A stretch of 64,000 nt of DNA from Takakia lepidozioides (GCA_030704615.1 CM060731.1:61236756-61300755), one strand, 5' to 3'; positions 1-10,612 are shown, counted from the first letter of the stretch. Notes: a model not told the origin generated them from the letters alone. A program made the numbers and translations.

Positions 1-31
1 AAACACATCAGATGTCAACTATCCTATCTCT

Positions 32-280
32 CTACAGAAGTGTTTGAACGTCACAGGAACCCATTGTGCATTGGTGAATGCACGTGTCTCGTTGAGGATC
101 ACAAAACATCTTGTGAATGTAGATGTAGTAAAGATGTTTGCATGGAACAAATTTACCTCTATTTCCAATGGAGCTGTTTATCGTGTTGTCGAAGTCCGAG
201 CATGTGCAATTAGGAAAATTCCCAATAGTAATCTCATAAGTCCATAGTGTACACCCGCCCATAGCTTGGAGGGGGGACAT
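32..280 (-). pseudogene. SWIM zinc finger end of a MULE-like transposase
   Basis: Read on the minus strand this segment shows the SWIM pattern CxC...CxH: FPNCTCSDF, then a spacer, then FVPCKHLYY. SWIM fingers typically lie at the C-terminal end of MULE-type transposases and are thought to bind DNA or protein partners. It lies downstream, in the same orientation, of the catalytic part at 1923-3299, so I read it as the tail of the same decayed transposase. The link to the upstream part is broken by an organellar rps3-like insert. The element runs off the left edge of the window. Confidence 0.6.
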
Positions 281-409
281 TCACAATTTGGGTAACCCGA
301 CACTGCAGGGTTCTCGCAGATTCAATTTTGCACTGGTTATTTGCACCTGCCTCAACACGACGAACCGGTTTTCCATTCCTTTTTAATTTGGTCGGAAAAT
401 ACATCCGTA

Positions 410-670
410 CTTTCTGCATTCAGTTTTAGCTATTTCTGCACCATTTAATCGGCCTGAACAACAAATACGGATCCCCTTCACATATTGGTATTTTTCAATC
501 TGTTGAAATGTAGATCTACAAATTTGTCGAAATGATTTTTTTTGTTCTGGTTTCCAAGATATTTCTTGAGCAATTGGAGAAGCACTTTGATAAACAGAAG
601 CTATTTTGACTGGCCTAATTGAGGTATTAGTATTGGTTTGATTAGATAAGAAAGATTGCACTTCCACCGC
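410..670 (-). pseudogene. rps3: Organellar (probably mitochondrial) rps3 fragment inserted in nuclear transposon
   Basis: About 83 codons on the minus strand read without a stop as the C-terminal half of ribosomal protein S3 of plant mitochondria. Landmarks are [19 protein letters not shown], then [20 protein letters not shown], then KTECRKYG, after which similarity ends abruptly near 410. S3 is a small-subunit protein contacting rRNA near the mRNA entry site. The fragment lacks a start and the last part of the protein and is embedded between two parts of a MULE-like transposase, so it is best read as a nuclear insertion of organellar DNA. The upstream limit (about 670-710) is uncertain. Confidence 0.6.
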
Positions 671-712
671 CCCGACTGCTTGTTCGTTTTTGGGCTAATA
701 GAGGCCATAAGT

Positions 713-1910
713 CTACAAAGATTTCTGGTCTTCACGTGGAAAGAGAGACGTGGCTTCTCCAACGGTCCAAGATCTCCAGACAGTCTCTTGGCTGAATGGA
801 AGGAGATCCGGTTTCGTTGGCCAGTCATTCCCATGTGGTGGACGTGCAGGGAATGCGGATGGCGTACCACGAGATGATGTTGGTGTTAGGACTGTTGGGC
901 CTCTTGGAAGTCGAAACCCTGCAACCTCCAGCATGTCAATCTCTTGTTTGGAGAGAGATGTTCCGACCTTGACTGGCCAGACAACAGGGATGGCAGGCTT
1001 GCTGATGACAAAATCCCGACAAGTCCCCATCACACAACACTGAATGTCATCGAGACAGAACCTAAACTTGTGAGGTCTAGACTCCTGAGTAATATTTGAA
1101 CAAACCTGTGAATGTCGGTGGTGGAGTCCGCCAGTGCCTCTGCAAATTTTACTTGTGCACTTCACAAAGGACAGTGCCCTGATAGCAGAACAACCAACTT
1201 TCGATCCTTTCAGAGTCCGTTCTATGTGCCACATTGCATCACCACAATCGGTCTCCTCAATCGGCAGCAGCATCCGACCTTCTCCCCGTGCCGGAGCTGT
1301 GGCATATGTTGCATCGAAATCTGCAGAACAACCTGCATCCACAGATGGAGTAGTACATCCGAAATTGGGTGGCACAAACACACGAGGTATGGAGAAATTA
1401 TCTCTATCATGCCGATGGGAGTCACCCGCCGATCCTGGAGGGGTGTCCAGTTTGCGCTTGCATGATCCAAATCTCTCCTCACCTTCCAGATGTGGGAGCC
1501 TGGACTGCAGAGGTGTTCCAATCGTGTACTCGTTAACAGCCCGCGCCATTTTTGCAGGATGCTTGCATCTGTTAGCAGCCCTGAGCAGCAACTCTGCCCT
1601 GTCCGGCCCCTTACCAGCACCCCGTCCCCTGAGGAAGTCTCGGTACTTTATTTGTTGAAAAAGCGGATAAGGTCATCTGCAGTTGCAACATAAAGGTTCC
1701 GGCCGTTCTTACCAGATTGCGCCATCCACATATTATGAACAGTCTCCGCGAGATTGTAGGATGGCATATCCGCAATGTCTTCCAGTGACATATTCTGTAG
1801 GTAAATGCCACACACATGCCACTGTTATGGGGAGCAACATTCGACTGGACTGGACTGGACAGCAAGGCCGCTGGTGCACACCCCCATATATAAGAAGTTT
1901 TGAAAATCAT
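713..1910 (-). pseudogene. MULE-like transposase, region C-terminal to catalytic core
   Basis: The minus strand continues the transposase after the 1923-3299 block, in more than one frame. About 1690-1800 encodes NLAETVHNMWMAQSGKNGRN and a following VATADDLIRFF stretch, which resembles the post-catalytic helical part of MULE-like transposases. From 1591 to 713 comes a long open stretch with PHLEGEERFGSCKRKLDTPP, CLDDIQCCVMGTCRDF and a KVGTSLSKQEIDMLE region. A frame change near 1620 and a break near 1920 show that the copy is not intact. Identity rests on residue patterns only. Confidence 0.45.
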
Positions 1911-1922
1911 GGTACTATGAGT

Positions 1923-3299
1923 CTAACTTACAGTGGTCATGAAGGCACCCCACTGTCTGTATCTGAAGTGCCAAAAGCCCAACCAGTCTTCTAGCTCTTT
2001 GATCCCCTCCAGACTCGCCGCCTCAGAGGAGTACCACCATGCTCTGATAGTCTGAAACATGGCATTTGCTTCCCTTTCTGTGGTGGCATATTTGTATAGA
2101 CGACATAGTCGTAGGTGCTCCTCTTGCAACTCCAATTTTATGGAATTTTTTGTGTGCCGTCGAAGGGATTGGGTCCAATGAAAGAGGCAAGTGCGTTCCC
2201 GGCCTTGCATTGGTATTTTCGGGTCACCAGAGCCAAACACAGTCCGCACAACATTCCAATTAGCTTGTGCGCTCTCTGCCATGAACCCTGTGAAATTTGC
2301 ATCTGGCAAACCATGAGCTCTCATGACGTTAACTAGAGCCTTCCACATAAGAATTTGGGACTCTGTGTCCTCCGACTGCATGTCACAAATAACAATAGTC
2401 ATAACTCGCTGGTATGTAGGATCATACACATGACAGGCCATGGTCGTCCAATCCTTCACTCGCTTCACGTGATCAAACATTACCCAGGACTTATGAAGAT
2501 CACCCCTGGCCTGCATTCTACGCACCAGGCTAACTCCAGAACCCTCCGCAACTGTGGACATCTTGAACAAGTATACTTTTTGGGACCCTTGTCCTAGGAA
2601 AACACTGTCCTGGATGAAGTTGTATCGACTTCTGCGCTTCAATTCTAGGATGCTATCTACGTATCCTTTGTTGCCTGCCCCAGTCCTAAGGACGTTGATT
2701 TGATAATGAGCATTTGGAGAAGCCAATGTTGAGAAATGGTCCATCACAAAGTCAAGCGATGCACTATCAAACTTAGTCGTTGTCTCGTCCGACTCCCCCA
2801 GCAGATGTTTCTGCAGGAACCCTTTGCTTGTTGCCATAGCAATGGCTGACGGTGTTGCAGTGGGAGCATTTTGAAATTCTTGCTGAAGTAGCGAACGCAC
2901 TGTGTCAACACTCTCCTTGCAATCTCCTCGCGACACTGGATGTGCATGGGTGCCCAAATGGATACAAGCCCGTGTGAGGTGGTTGATACGGTGTAGCACG
3001 TAGTACATCCGTGCATTGCATTCCGCCATGCACTGTGGCACGACTTTACAAAACTTGCAAACGATGGACCTGCTCTTTGGAGGAGCACACCCTACTTGAA
3101 ATGGGTTGTCGCAAACTCCCTCCCACTCCGTCTCGTTTTCCACACCGGCCATTTGGAAATGATGGCAATCCAAATTTGCACAACGCAAGTGCCCAGCGCA
3201 AATGGATCTCCGAAACTTCAGGCCATGCGAGTCCGACACCATGGGTGTCCATCGTGTTTCTTGTCCATGCCTGCCATGAGTCCATCCAAACCTCCACAT
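1923..3299 (-). pseudogene. MULE-like transposase catalytic domain
   Basis: The longest open frame here (458 codons) is on the minus strand. It contains HVYDPTYQRVMTIVICDMQS followed by EDTESQILMWKALVNVM, then FMAESAQANWNVVRTVFGSG and ERTCLFHWTQSLRRHT. The order acidic-residue strand, acidic helix and C..H motif fits the DDE-type MULE transposase fold, which cuts and rejoins transposon ends in the nucleus. An N-terminal Cys-rich part (CRKF-type CxxC pairs) may be a zinc finger. Adjacent minus-strand sequence to about 3660 adds an acidic linker (FVDLSDSSED). It sits head-to-head with a methyltransferase-like gene on the plus strand, so both may belong to one element. I see no terminal inverted repeats that close the element. 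Confidence 0.55.
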
Positions 3300-3317
3300 G
3301 ACGTCGGAGGTGGCAGT

Positions 3318-3660
3318 TCAAAAACGATGTCTCCATAAAAAATCAGCGGGTAGAAATTTCGCTCTTTGGATCCGCTGTGTTTCCCAAACAATGCCTCTCA
3401 CATCGCTCTTGCATCCTGGCAACCCTCTCAACGACTGCAACTTGGGAATGACACTAATGATCTTCTGGACATCGGGGTCTAGCAGTATAGGAGGGTTCGT
3501 AGGAAGAAGGACCTCTGTGACTTTGTCTTCTGAACTGTCCGAGAGGTCGACAAATGTCGTGGAGGCAGTTTCTTCTGTCTTGATGGGGACTGATTTTGGC
3601 GCCTGTGCCACCGAAGCTACTGTTCCAGGCGTGAGTATAGTGTCCGATGAAATTTGACAA
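3318..3660 (-). pseudogene. N-terminal linker probably belonging to the MULE-like gene
   Basis: On the minus strand this region reads as a low-complexity acidic and Ser/Thr-rich linker (FVDLSDSSEDKVTEVL) followed by PDVQKIISVIPKLQSLRGLP and WETQRIQRAKFLPADFLW. It is open, lies directly upstream of the transposase catalytic block, and has the composition of a disordered N-terminal tail. A stop and a frame change near 3315 separate it from the 1923-3299 frame. It overlaps the plus-strand first exon of the methyltransferase-like gene only at its upstream end. Confidence 0.35.
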
Positions 3661-3811
3661 GCACATACGGATTGCTGACCTTGGGCTGGGAAAGGGGTTT
3701 CTGGAGCAGATTCGGATACACTGGAACAAGCCCACCAAGCCTGAGATGACACAAGAAAAGATCCACCGTCTGTCGATTTCCATGGTTGAGCCGGCTCAAA
3801 AAGTGAGGTGG

Positions 3812-4371
3812 CGGTCCACTGTAAGCAGGATATGGGCATACCTATAATGCACAAATTAAGGTGTCGTTGACGACACCTTAATTTCCCCCTCACAGAAAGA
3901 GAAATGAGTCAGTGCACACACCTGTACAACAGACGTTTCATTGCCTCCTTGCCGTTGTACTGATGATCGAAATCTTTAGATCGAAGAATCCCTCCCTCCT
4001 TCTCGAACTCCCGGAAAAATGCATTCTTCCAGAGCTCCCTTCTCCATTTACGAACGTAGGACTCAAACTTGATGCTGGGAGATGTCATGGTGATTTTGTA
4101 GTCTAGTAGTGACTTCTCCAATGTTTCAATGGCCCGCTTCTCCAGCTGCAAAAAGAACGACCATATGTGCAATGTTTCAACCATATAAACAGCGAAGTCA
4201 TTGCGAACAATGTGGAACGTTTGGAAATTCTTACCTGGCTCCAGAAGGTGGCTTTGTGCAACCATGTCTCAAATGCACGGTCGCTCACTGGTGTCACCAC
4301 TCCTATCTCAGGGTCCCTATGCGGTTTTGGGAAATTATTTGTGTCCCGGACGATTGGATCCGAGTTCCAGG
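3812..4371 (-). other. Inverted block inside copy A
   Basis: Compared with collinear copy B, this block lies in the opposite orientation to the flanking exons. Reading the minus strand from 4370 gives PWNSDPIVRDTNNFPKPHRD, then TWLHKATFWSQ, an intron, LEKRAIETLEKSLLDYKI, an exon ending MKRLLYR, a GT donor, the palindrome at 3853-3884, and the start of the next exon (YAHILLTVDR against YMYHVLIPGK in copy B). The plus-strand exon ends at QKVRW (3811) and resumes at WANPND (about 4372). So one intron and parts of its flanking exons were flipped as a unit of about 560 bp. Confidence 0.75.
3853..3884. repeat. Perfect palindrome, copy A intron (inverted block)
   Basis: Left arm AAATTAAGGTGTCGT, two-base centre TG, right arm its exact reverse complement: 15-bp arms with no mismatch. 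It lies in the same intron position as the palindrome array of copy B and shares the core CGT(TG/CA)ACG. Confidence 0.9.
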
Positions 4372-4981
4372 GATGGGCGAACCCAAACGATGAAACCACA
4401 TTGTACATTGCTGACATTGTGAGGGACTGGGCTCGGGCACATTACCATGACTGTGGGTGGTACATGGACTGCCCCAAAGCTTCGACTCCTTGGGAGGAGA
4501 ATGTCATGAGGAATCAGAACGAGAACGCAGATTCACTGGCCCCCTAGACAGATGAGGAGTTGCAGCAAAGAGCCTTGGCGCTACTGAATAAGAAAGAGCC
4601 TATAAAACCGGCCACCCCTGCTGACGGCAAGAATATGCTGGGCCAGCTGGGGGTTCTGTAGATTTAACTGTGCAACTTGCCAAGAAACAGCAAACACAGG
4701 TCACCATCACATCCACCACGGTAGATCGGCGCAATACACACATAGCAAATAAACGCCCTTACGAAGCACGGCTGTGTGTGTCCAGGGTGGCGGGCCCGCA
4801 CTTCCAGTGTAAAACGGCCAACGTGAGCTTCCTCTGTATGATGGAGTCAAGAAAATCCACTTTTGTGGGTGTCAAGTCACCTACATGGGACCATCTGTGC
4901 TCTTTCCTCACCCTGGTGAGCACGCCACATCTATCGTAATCTGGTCATTTTTGTTGCATTGTTGGGAGAGCGTAAGTGGTG

Positions 4982-5010
4982 AATTAAGGTGTTGTCAACG
5001 ACATCTTAAT
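4982..5010. repeat. Imperfect palindrome, copy A intron
   Basis: AATTAAGGTGTTGT, centre CA, then ACGACATCTTAAT: a diverged version (about three arm mismatches) of the palindrome at 3853. It lies in the intron between the exon ending 4915 and the one starting 5092. Confidence 0.8.
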
Positions 5011-6349
5011 ATGGGAGGTACAACGGATCACTGGTTCGGGTGTCTCCACTGCAATTTGTCAATCTCATTCGATTGCCTGTCCTCATTTCAGGTGACCAGG
5101 ATGGCATGTTAGGTGAATGGAGTGCAGCAACCCTACGCGACAGATCTTGTCATCCTTGACATCCCAGATGAGCTTCCAATGCCTCATATCATTCCCACAG
5201 ATGTGACTCCAGCCTGGAATGCTCATAATCCACTTTATTGGCAGTGGGCCTTCGCTTTCACCAACAAGTTTCTGTCTGACGCTGGGTCGTTTTTGATTTT
5301 CCAGGGTGAGGACATGGCATCCCGCCGGATGCTTCACAGCTACATGAAGTCCTCGGGGTTCAAAATCCGCAAAATTTGGACCTGTGTCAACACCCTGCCA
5401 CTATCTAGTGCAGAGTTTCCCGGGCAGAAGGTACTCACCTGGGCTTTTTAGTGTGTTATTGTTTCTAGGAATTGCCCTTAACAACGTTTCTAACATTGGT
5501 GCTATTGCAGACACATGTGTTCAAGGCCATTTGTCTTGCTCGAATTCGGCCAGACACCACTCCTGCTCATGTTGGCCATTTCGACGTTTGGGAAGGGGGG
5601 CTTCACATAGACCCGGAATGCGACCCTGTGGAATCCGATGTTATCCACAACTATGTGGACTCCTCCCAGACATTGAAAAAAACTGGTGGCATTCCATGGA
5701 GAGGTGCTCGGGAGAAGTCACCCGCTTTCATGCAGACTTTGATTGAGACATGCAGCCGACATGGTGGGAAAGTGGTGGACCTGTCCATGGGAACAGGTTG
5801 GTGCCCAATCAAATTCCATTTCTTGGGTGCACTTCTTTGCCTTCAGATTGTGCTTCTTACTTTGTTTCGTGGATCCATTTGCACTGTTGCAGGGGCTTCC
5901 TTCCATGCATGCAAGTATGCAGGCAGGCATTTTTTCGGGATGGAGGGGGACGAGCAGCTCTACTCTCAAGTCATCGCACCTCTGTCTGGGGGTTCATCGC
6001 ATTCGACCCAGACTGAGAACATTGTTGTGGAGCCGGATCTGCAAGAGCCCGATGCTCTGGATGTTGATTTCGATTTCTCATGTGAGTAAGTGCTAGTTCA
6101 GTTGTGGCAATTCACTGACACGACGGCGCATCCTTCCATTTCCATCTTTCCTGCACAAGTTGGGCCAGCTGAATGTATATGGACTTATATTGTTTGTTTG
6201 TGTGTACAGGAGCCCAAGGTCGCCACGGTTCCTCCCTTTCTTTGCAAACCCGCAATTTTTCCCCAGTCCGAAAGCAGATTTTAAATTGCCATGTTATGCG
6301 GAGGCTGCAGCTTCGGAATTTAGTCTCCTCTCTTCTCCCCCTGGTTTGC

Positions 6350-6860
6350 TTTTAAACAGAGAGGGTTTTGTTCAAAGCAGGGCTAGTGTCTTCATAGACA
6401 GTTCTGCCTTCGTTTTGGACGCCGACTCCAGTAGCACAAAATATTCTTCGTCGGAATGAATCTTTACTTATTAAACAATTTCCTTTGAAGCACCAAATGG
6501 CCTCTCCACCTTCTTTGCAAATGTGTGTCAGCAACTATGTCGACTTCTGATTGTTGATGAAAGGACAATCACAACCCTCACCAGTGGGAAGAAGTTCACT
6601 CTAGGTAGGGGGATTTAGCAACCACTACTGAAAAATGCCTCTTAGTTTTGCATTCATTTAGAAACTACATTCATCCATGTACCATTCGTCGAACATCCTT
6701 TCATCCCCCATTCATCCATCGTTCATCCATCGTTCATCCATAACGATGAATGACGTATGCATGATATACTTGACAGAACCTATAGTAATAGGTCCTCTAG
6801 GCTGAATAGGTGTCCGCGGTTATAGGTGAGCACATGCAAATCCGTGAGCAGAATACTGCT
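6350..6860. repeat. Non-coding stretch with ATTCATCC tandem repeat
   Basis: No gene is visible. Positions 6668-6755 hold a short degenerate tandem of ATTCATCC / GTTCATCCATC units; 6840-6890 holds two copies of a GTGAGCAGAA-type motif. Upstream is the diverged 3' end of copy A. Confidence 0.6.
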
Positions 6861-6889
6861 CACGGAATTTTCTGCTCACGGTTTAGCAG

Positions 6890-9248
6890 TCCCCGAATTG
6901 CGGGGAGCACGGGCTGCAGTGGGCATAGGAGGAGACACAACAACCAAGGGGGGGTCAGAGGACGGCAGGGGAGCATGGACCTTAGTAGGCAGGGGAGCAG
7001 AGATAGAAAGCAAAGGGGGTCAGAGGCCGGGTGGGGAGCAGACCCGGGAGCAGAGACGACAGACAGGGGGGGCGAAGACAATTGCCCAGACAGGGGATCA
7101 GACACATTGGGTGAGAGGTGTGAGGGCTCGGTGGAGAAGGGATCATGCAGGTGGTTCAACATTTCATTTGCGGGCCCCAAAGTATCATCAAAATGCTGGA
7201 GGTCCAATTGCGATGACTGCAGGGCATCTGTATTCACCTGTGATAGTGGAACTGACACATTTCTGGCTAGATAATACCGGTATTGGGCATCGATTTGATC
7301 ACGAGCAATCTTCATGGAGCGGACTGCCTCCACGTACTTGGATGCAGCATCCTTGTAAAATCCAAAGTCGAAGTCATGTCTACCTGCACACGAAATTCAC
7401 ATTCTGACTCAGAGAATGTGTGGTACAGCAGGGCAAGAAGACAAGGGAACGAGCAACCATTCAGTAAACTGGGCAGCCCCAAAAGGTGGTGAACCGGGGA
7501 ATTTCTGCAGCTCAAATATGATGTGGAGGTACGAGTCGTCCTTTGACAAGGCCGCAGTCTGACCGGCGCTCGGAGGCAGGGGCTGTGGAGGGGACTGTGC
7601 AGGTAATTCTTGTACTTGTGAGGTAGGGAAGTGCGGGTGTCCACTGGCCTTCAAGTAATTCCGGATTTTCATCAGCTCCGCCTTGATCCATCGCGAGCCT
7701 ATGTCAATGTCCGCAGCCCCCAAAGACCATACTTTTGCAGCCTTCGCAATATCATTGCGTTCTTGAGCATTGGCGCGTGAAGGTGTATCTCCCTACATGA
7801 AGCAAAGAGATAACCGTGGTGATGTAAGGAACATGGTAGCAGGAAAGAAACTGAAACATGGGAGCGAGTACGGAGCAGAAGGTGCCAGACAGCAGGGGAA
7901 CACACGACAGGGGGAGCAGAGCAGAGGAGTCGGGAGGAGGACGGTACATGGGAGCAGAAACCACGAGACAGTAGGGGAGCACATAACAGGGGAGCAGAAC
8001 AGATGGCCCGAGAAGAGGGGGATACAGGGGAGCGGAAAGTACCAAACAGCGGGGGAGCAGGGCACACAGGAAACATAGGGGAGCACATAGCAGGGGAGCA
8101 CAGTATCTGGCGAGGGGAAGATGACGAGACAAGGGAGCGGAAACCACCAGACAGCAAGGGAACACACGACAGGGGAGCAGACCAGAGGAATCGGGAAGAT
8201 GACGGTAGAGGGGAGCGGAAACTACAAAACACCAGGGGAGCACATAACAGGGGAGCATAACAGATGGCCCGAGAAGAGGACGATACAGGGGAGCGAAAAG
8301 CACCAGGCAACAAGGGAACATGACAGGGGAGCAGAGCAGATGGGTCGAGAAGAGGACGGCGCAGGGGAGCGGAAACTAACAGACAGCAGGGGAGCATGCC
8401 ATAACAAAACACAGGGGAGCAGAGGAAGGACAATTACCTGCGTTGCCAACCACTTCCTGTACGCAATTCCTCCACGATGGAAAATGGCACTAGATGCAGT
8501 GTGCTCTACGAAGTCCTTGAACCAACCATTATCTCCATATTTCAGGAAAGTAGGTGGCAAGAGAGTGGAGTCCACGTCCAGGAGGATGAGTGTTCCTAGC
8601 TTTGAAATGGAATCACCAAGTGTGATTGTCGAATTTGCTCCTTCAATTTCCTCCACAATAGTTTGCACCTGCTTGCATATGAACCCAACTCCAACAACGG
8701 AACTAGGGCCGGTAGCCTCTGAGCTGGGGCCGGTACCCTGTGAGGTCGTTTGCTGTCTAGTGATCGAGCGGCCCCTCTGCTCCGCTGATGTGCTCCCCTC
8801 TGCTCCCCTCTGGGTCTTAGCAGGTCCTCTGTCTCTCACAGTTGTGCGTTCCTTCCTCTTCTGACCCGGGGGGGAAGACTCCGTTTGCTCAACATCAGAG
8901 ACAGTCTGAGCTTGCGGCCTAACTGCTCCCTTCTTCCAATTCTCTGATTTCTTCTTGGCCGTGAGGTCATCTGCAGGAATGGGTCGGCGCTCCGGATTCG
9001 CACCTCGCAGCCTCAAAACAATTGCCTTGTCCTCCACGGCAGTCGGCCAGGGTTTAGCACCTTCGAGTGCAAATGGGCACCCCTCCCCGTCAACCAAATG
9101 ACGATTCAAACGCATTTTGTCCCTTTTGAGCACTCCATAGAACTTGCAGAGGTAAGGATCACTTGCAGTTCCAGTGCCCTGTCCAATTGCCCTTAATTCC
9201 ACTGCAGCCTCCGCTATCATCTCGACATACTCCATTGGGTCATACTAG
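6890..9248 (-). CDS. Unidentified spliced gene with minisatellite intron (possibly TE-borne)
   Basis: Two convincing coding exons on the minus strand: 8438-9244 and 7384-7792, joined across a 645-nt intron (donor ACGCAG|GTAATT; acceptor CATGTAG|GGAGAT). The first starts after a 3' splice site as YDPMEYVEMIAEAAVELRAI, has a charged, Ser/Gln-rich middle with a KKKSENWKKG basic patch, and ends with LILLDVDSTLLPPTFLKYGD and AYRKWLATQ. The second has AADIDIGSRWIKAELMKIRN and a Pro/Gln-rich part. Coding character continues to about 7190 (FGFYKDAASKYVEAVRSMKI, QIDAQYRYYLARNVS) after an apparent frameshift near 7378, then merges into GGGGAGCAG repeats. I recognise no family. The upstream exon and stop are not resolved. 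It may belong to an element or be a decaying host gene. Confidence 0.4.
6895..7130. repeat. G-rich GGGGAGCAG minisatellite, locus 1
   Basis: Plus strand shows irregular units of GGCAGGGGAGCA(G/T) and GGGGGGTCAGAGG spaced 20-40 bp. Translated frames across it are low-complexity and not evidence of protein. Confidence 0.6.
7840..8430. repeat. GGGGAGCAG minisatellite filling an intron, locus 2
   Basis: More than twenty irregular units built on ACAGGGGAGCAGA and ACAGGGGAGCGGAAA, with a longer higher-order unit containing CACCAGACAGCAGGGGAAC and GATGGCCCGAGAAGAGGACG. It lies wholly inside the intron between the exons ending 8438 and starting 7792 (minus gene), so the transcript would carry a C/T-rich tract. 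Confidence 0.85.
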
Positions 9249-9354
9249 TAAGGGATATGGTCTCCCTTTCTGCTAACGTGCAAATATGTTCTCATTCTAG
9301 GGACTGGAGGTTCAAGCCTCTCGAAAGACTACATTTTTGATTGGGACATGTTGA

Positions 9355-9905
9355 AACAAGAAGGAGAGGAGCAAACAGATGAGGAAGTAGAGGAGCAAGC
9401 AGACAAGGAAGCTGAAGAGGAGCAAACAGAGGAGTAGGGGAGAAATAGGGGAGCAGCAGGATCCTACACGCAAGTAAACACGATAGCAAAACACCAGAGC
9501 AAAAGAGGAGGAAGGAGCAAAGCGCAAAACCCCAGCTGCACAGGAGAAAAAATGAGAGCAGGCGGAGGATAGAATGGAGGGGAGCAGGATGAGCGAGACG
9601 AAACAATGTGACAGGGGAGCGAATGCCAATGGGGCTTGCAAAGTGACGGACGTGGCGTGCGAAGGGACGCGACGATAATAGAAACGTCGCCAAAGAGTAA
9701 AAGCGGCCGTTCGCACGCGCAATCGCGTCGGATAGGCCCAAACGACATGGAAGCGTACAATGTACATATGCACATTGTATCTAAATATGATGTACGGCGG
9801 TTCGCGTTCATGAAGAGCGAAATGGGAAACGCAAAAACTGCAGGGAACATATCAGCAGAGAGATAGGGGAGCGACAAACAGGGGAGCATCTAGACAGCGG
9901 AGCGG
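9355..9905. repeat. Scattered GGGGAGCA units and low-coding DNA
   Basis: Units of GAGGAGCAAACAGA at 9365-9440 and single AGGGGAGCA units at 9448, 9590, 9615, 9866 and 9881. No frame looks protein-like apart from repeat translation. A GC-rich stretch at 9650-9740 has no recognisable gene. Confidence 0.5.
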
Positions 9906-10084
9906 CCTCATAAAATAGGGCTGCATTCAGGGACTACTTGAATGACGGATAAGACCATTTTGTTGCAACCAAAACTACAATACACAACACAAGTGGAACA
10001 CATGCACAAGTAGCATGCACAAGTGGAACACATTTGAAGCACATGAAGAGAACATAAATACAACAAGAATGTGTCCGAAAGAGC

Positions 10085-10490
10085 CATACTGACCACAATT
10101 GGATTGTTAGTCATACCAACTTGTACCTCCCACTTCAAAGACTTAGTTGTCTTACCAGGGCTTAGCTCATAATATCGGCATTCAGAAGTCCTTTAGATGC
10201 TCTATGCTTATTTCAGGTATCATCAAGGATGCCTTACTTTTCATACCCAATCAATCAACCATACTATTGCTGGAGAAGAAGTTGCATGCAATACGGATTG
10301 AACAATAGGAACAGCATGTGATGTGCTCATGCAAAGCTTTGGGGAACACCTGCACATGGATCTGCCATGGAATGAGAATATTTTCGCACGATAGCCACAG
10401 GATATCCCAGTACGTTTTGGCTGCAGCATCGGAAACAATCGGAAACAATCGAAGAATCAGAGGCAAGAAAGCCATCATCATATTACGAAC
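10085..10490 (-). CDS. Possible exons of an unidentified gene
   Basis: The minus strand from about 10490 to 10290 reads with protein-like composition: SDAAAKTYWDILWLSCENIL, then IPWQIHVQ at a possible donor (CAG|GTGTTC). A second piece at 10165-10090 reads GKTTKSLKWEVQVGMTNNPI with a possible donor GTG|GTCAGT. I do not recognise the protein. The pieces could equally be remnants. They lie between two minisatellite blocks. Confidence 0.25.
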
Positions 10491-10612
10491 TCAAAGATGA
10501 AACCGTCACACGCGAAGAAGAAACCCTCGCCAGGTCTGGAAGCCGCTCTTATACCTCGGTTGTGGAACGTCGATGGAAAGTAGATGGCGGCGATTGCACG
10601 ATTAAACAGGCC

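Larger units (their letters stand above)
3640..6350 (+). pseudogene. Methyltransferase-like transposon gene, copy A (decayed, part inverted)
   Basis: Pieces of a spliced gene, each matching copy B at 43437-47790: first exon to 3811; 4372-4550 (WANPND, then RDWARAHYHDCGWYMD); about 4790-4915; 5092-5430 (ATDLVILDIPDELPMPHI, DMASRRMLHSYMKSSGF); 5511-5796; 5893-6081; from 6210. Splice signals are visible (GGCAGAAG|GTACTC; TTGCAG|ACACATG; GAACAG|GTTGG). The C-terminal exons hold a SAM-binding-like motif, KVVDLSMGTG, joined across an intron to a segment ending GRHFFGMEGD, as in DNA N4/N6 amino-methyltransferases. The earlier VILDIPDE may replace the DPPY catalytic motif; that order (IV before I) is beta-class. 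Stops at about 4545 and 5110 (TGG to TAG relative to copy B) and an internal inversion show it is dead. Confidence 0.55.

Noticed and set aside
1112-1658. Plus-strand frames of 117 and 174 codons
   Set aside because: Antisense shadows of the transposase region on the minus strand, which has the recognisable residues.
7699-8864. Long open frames on both strands (244 codons minus, 247 plus)
   Set aside because: Most of their length is translation of the GGGGAGCAG minisatellite (runs of Cys/Leu/Pro or Gly/Glu/Arg), so openness is compositional. The minus exon 8438-9244 is kept separately.
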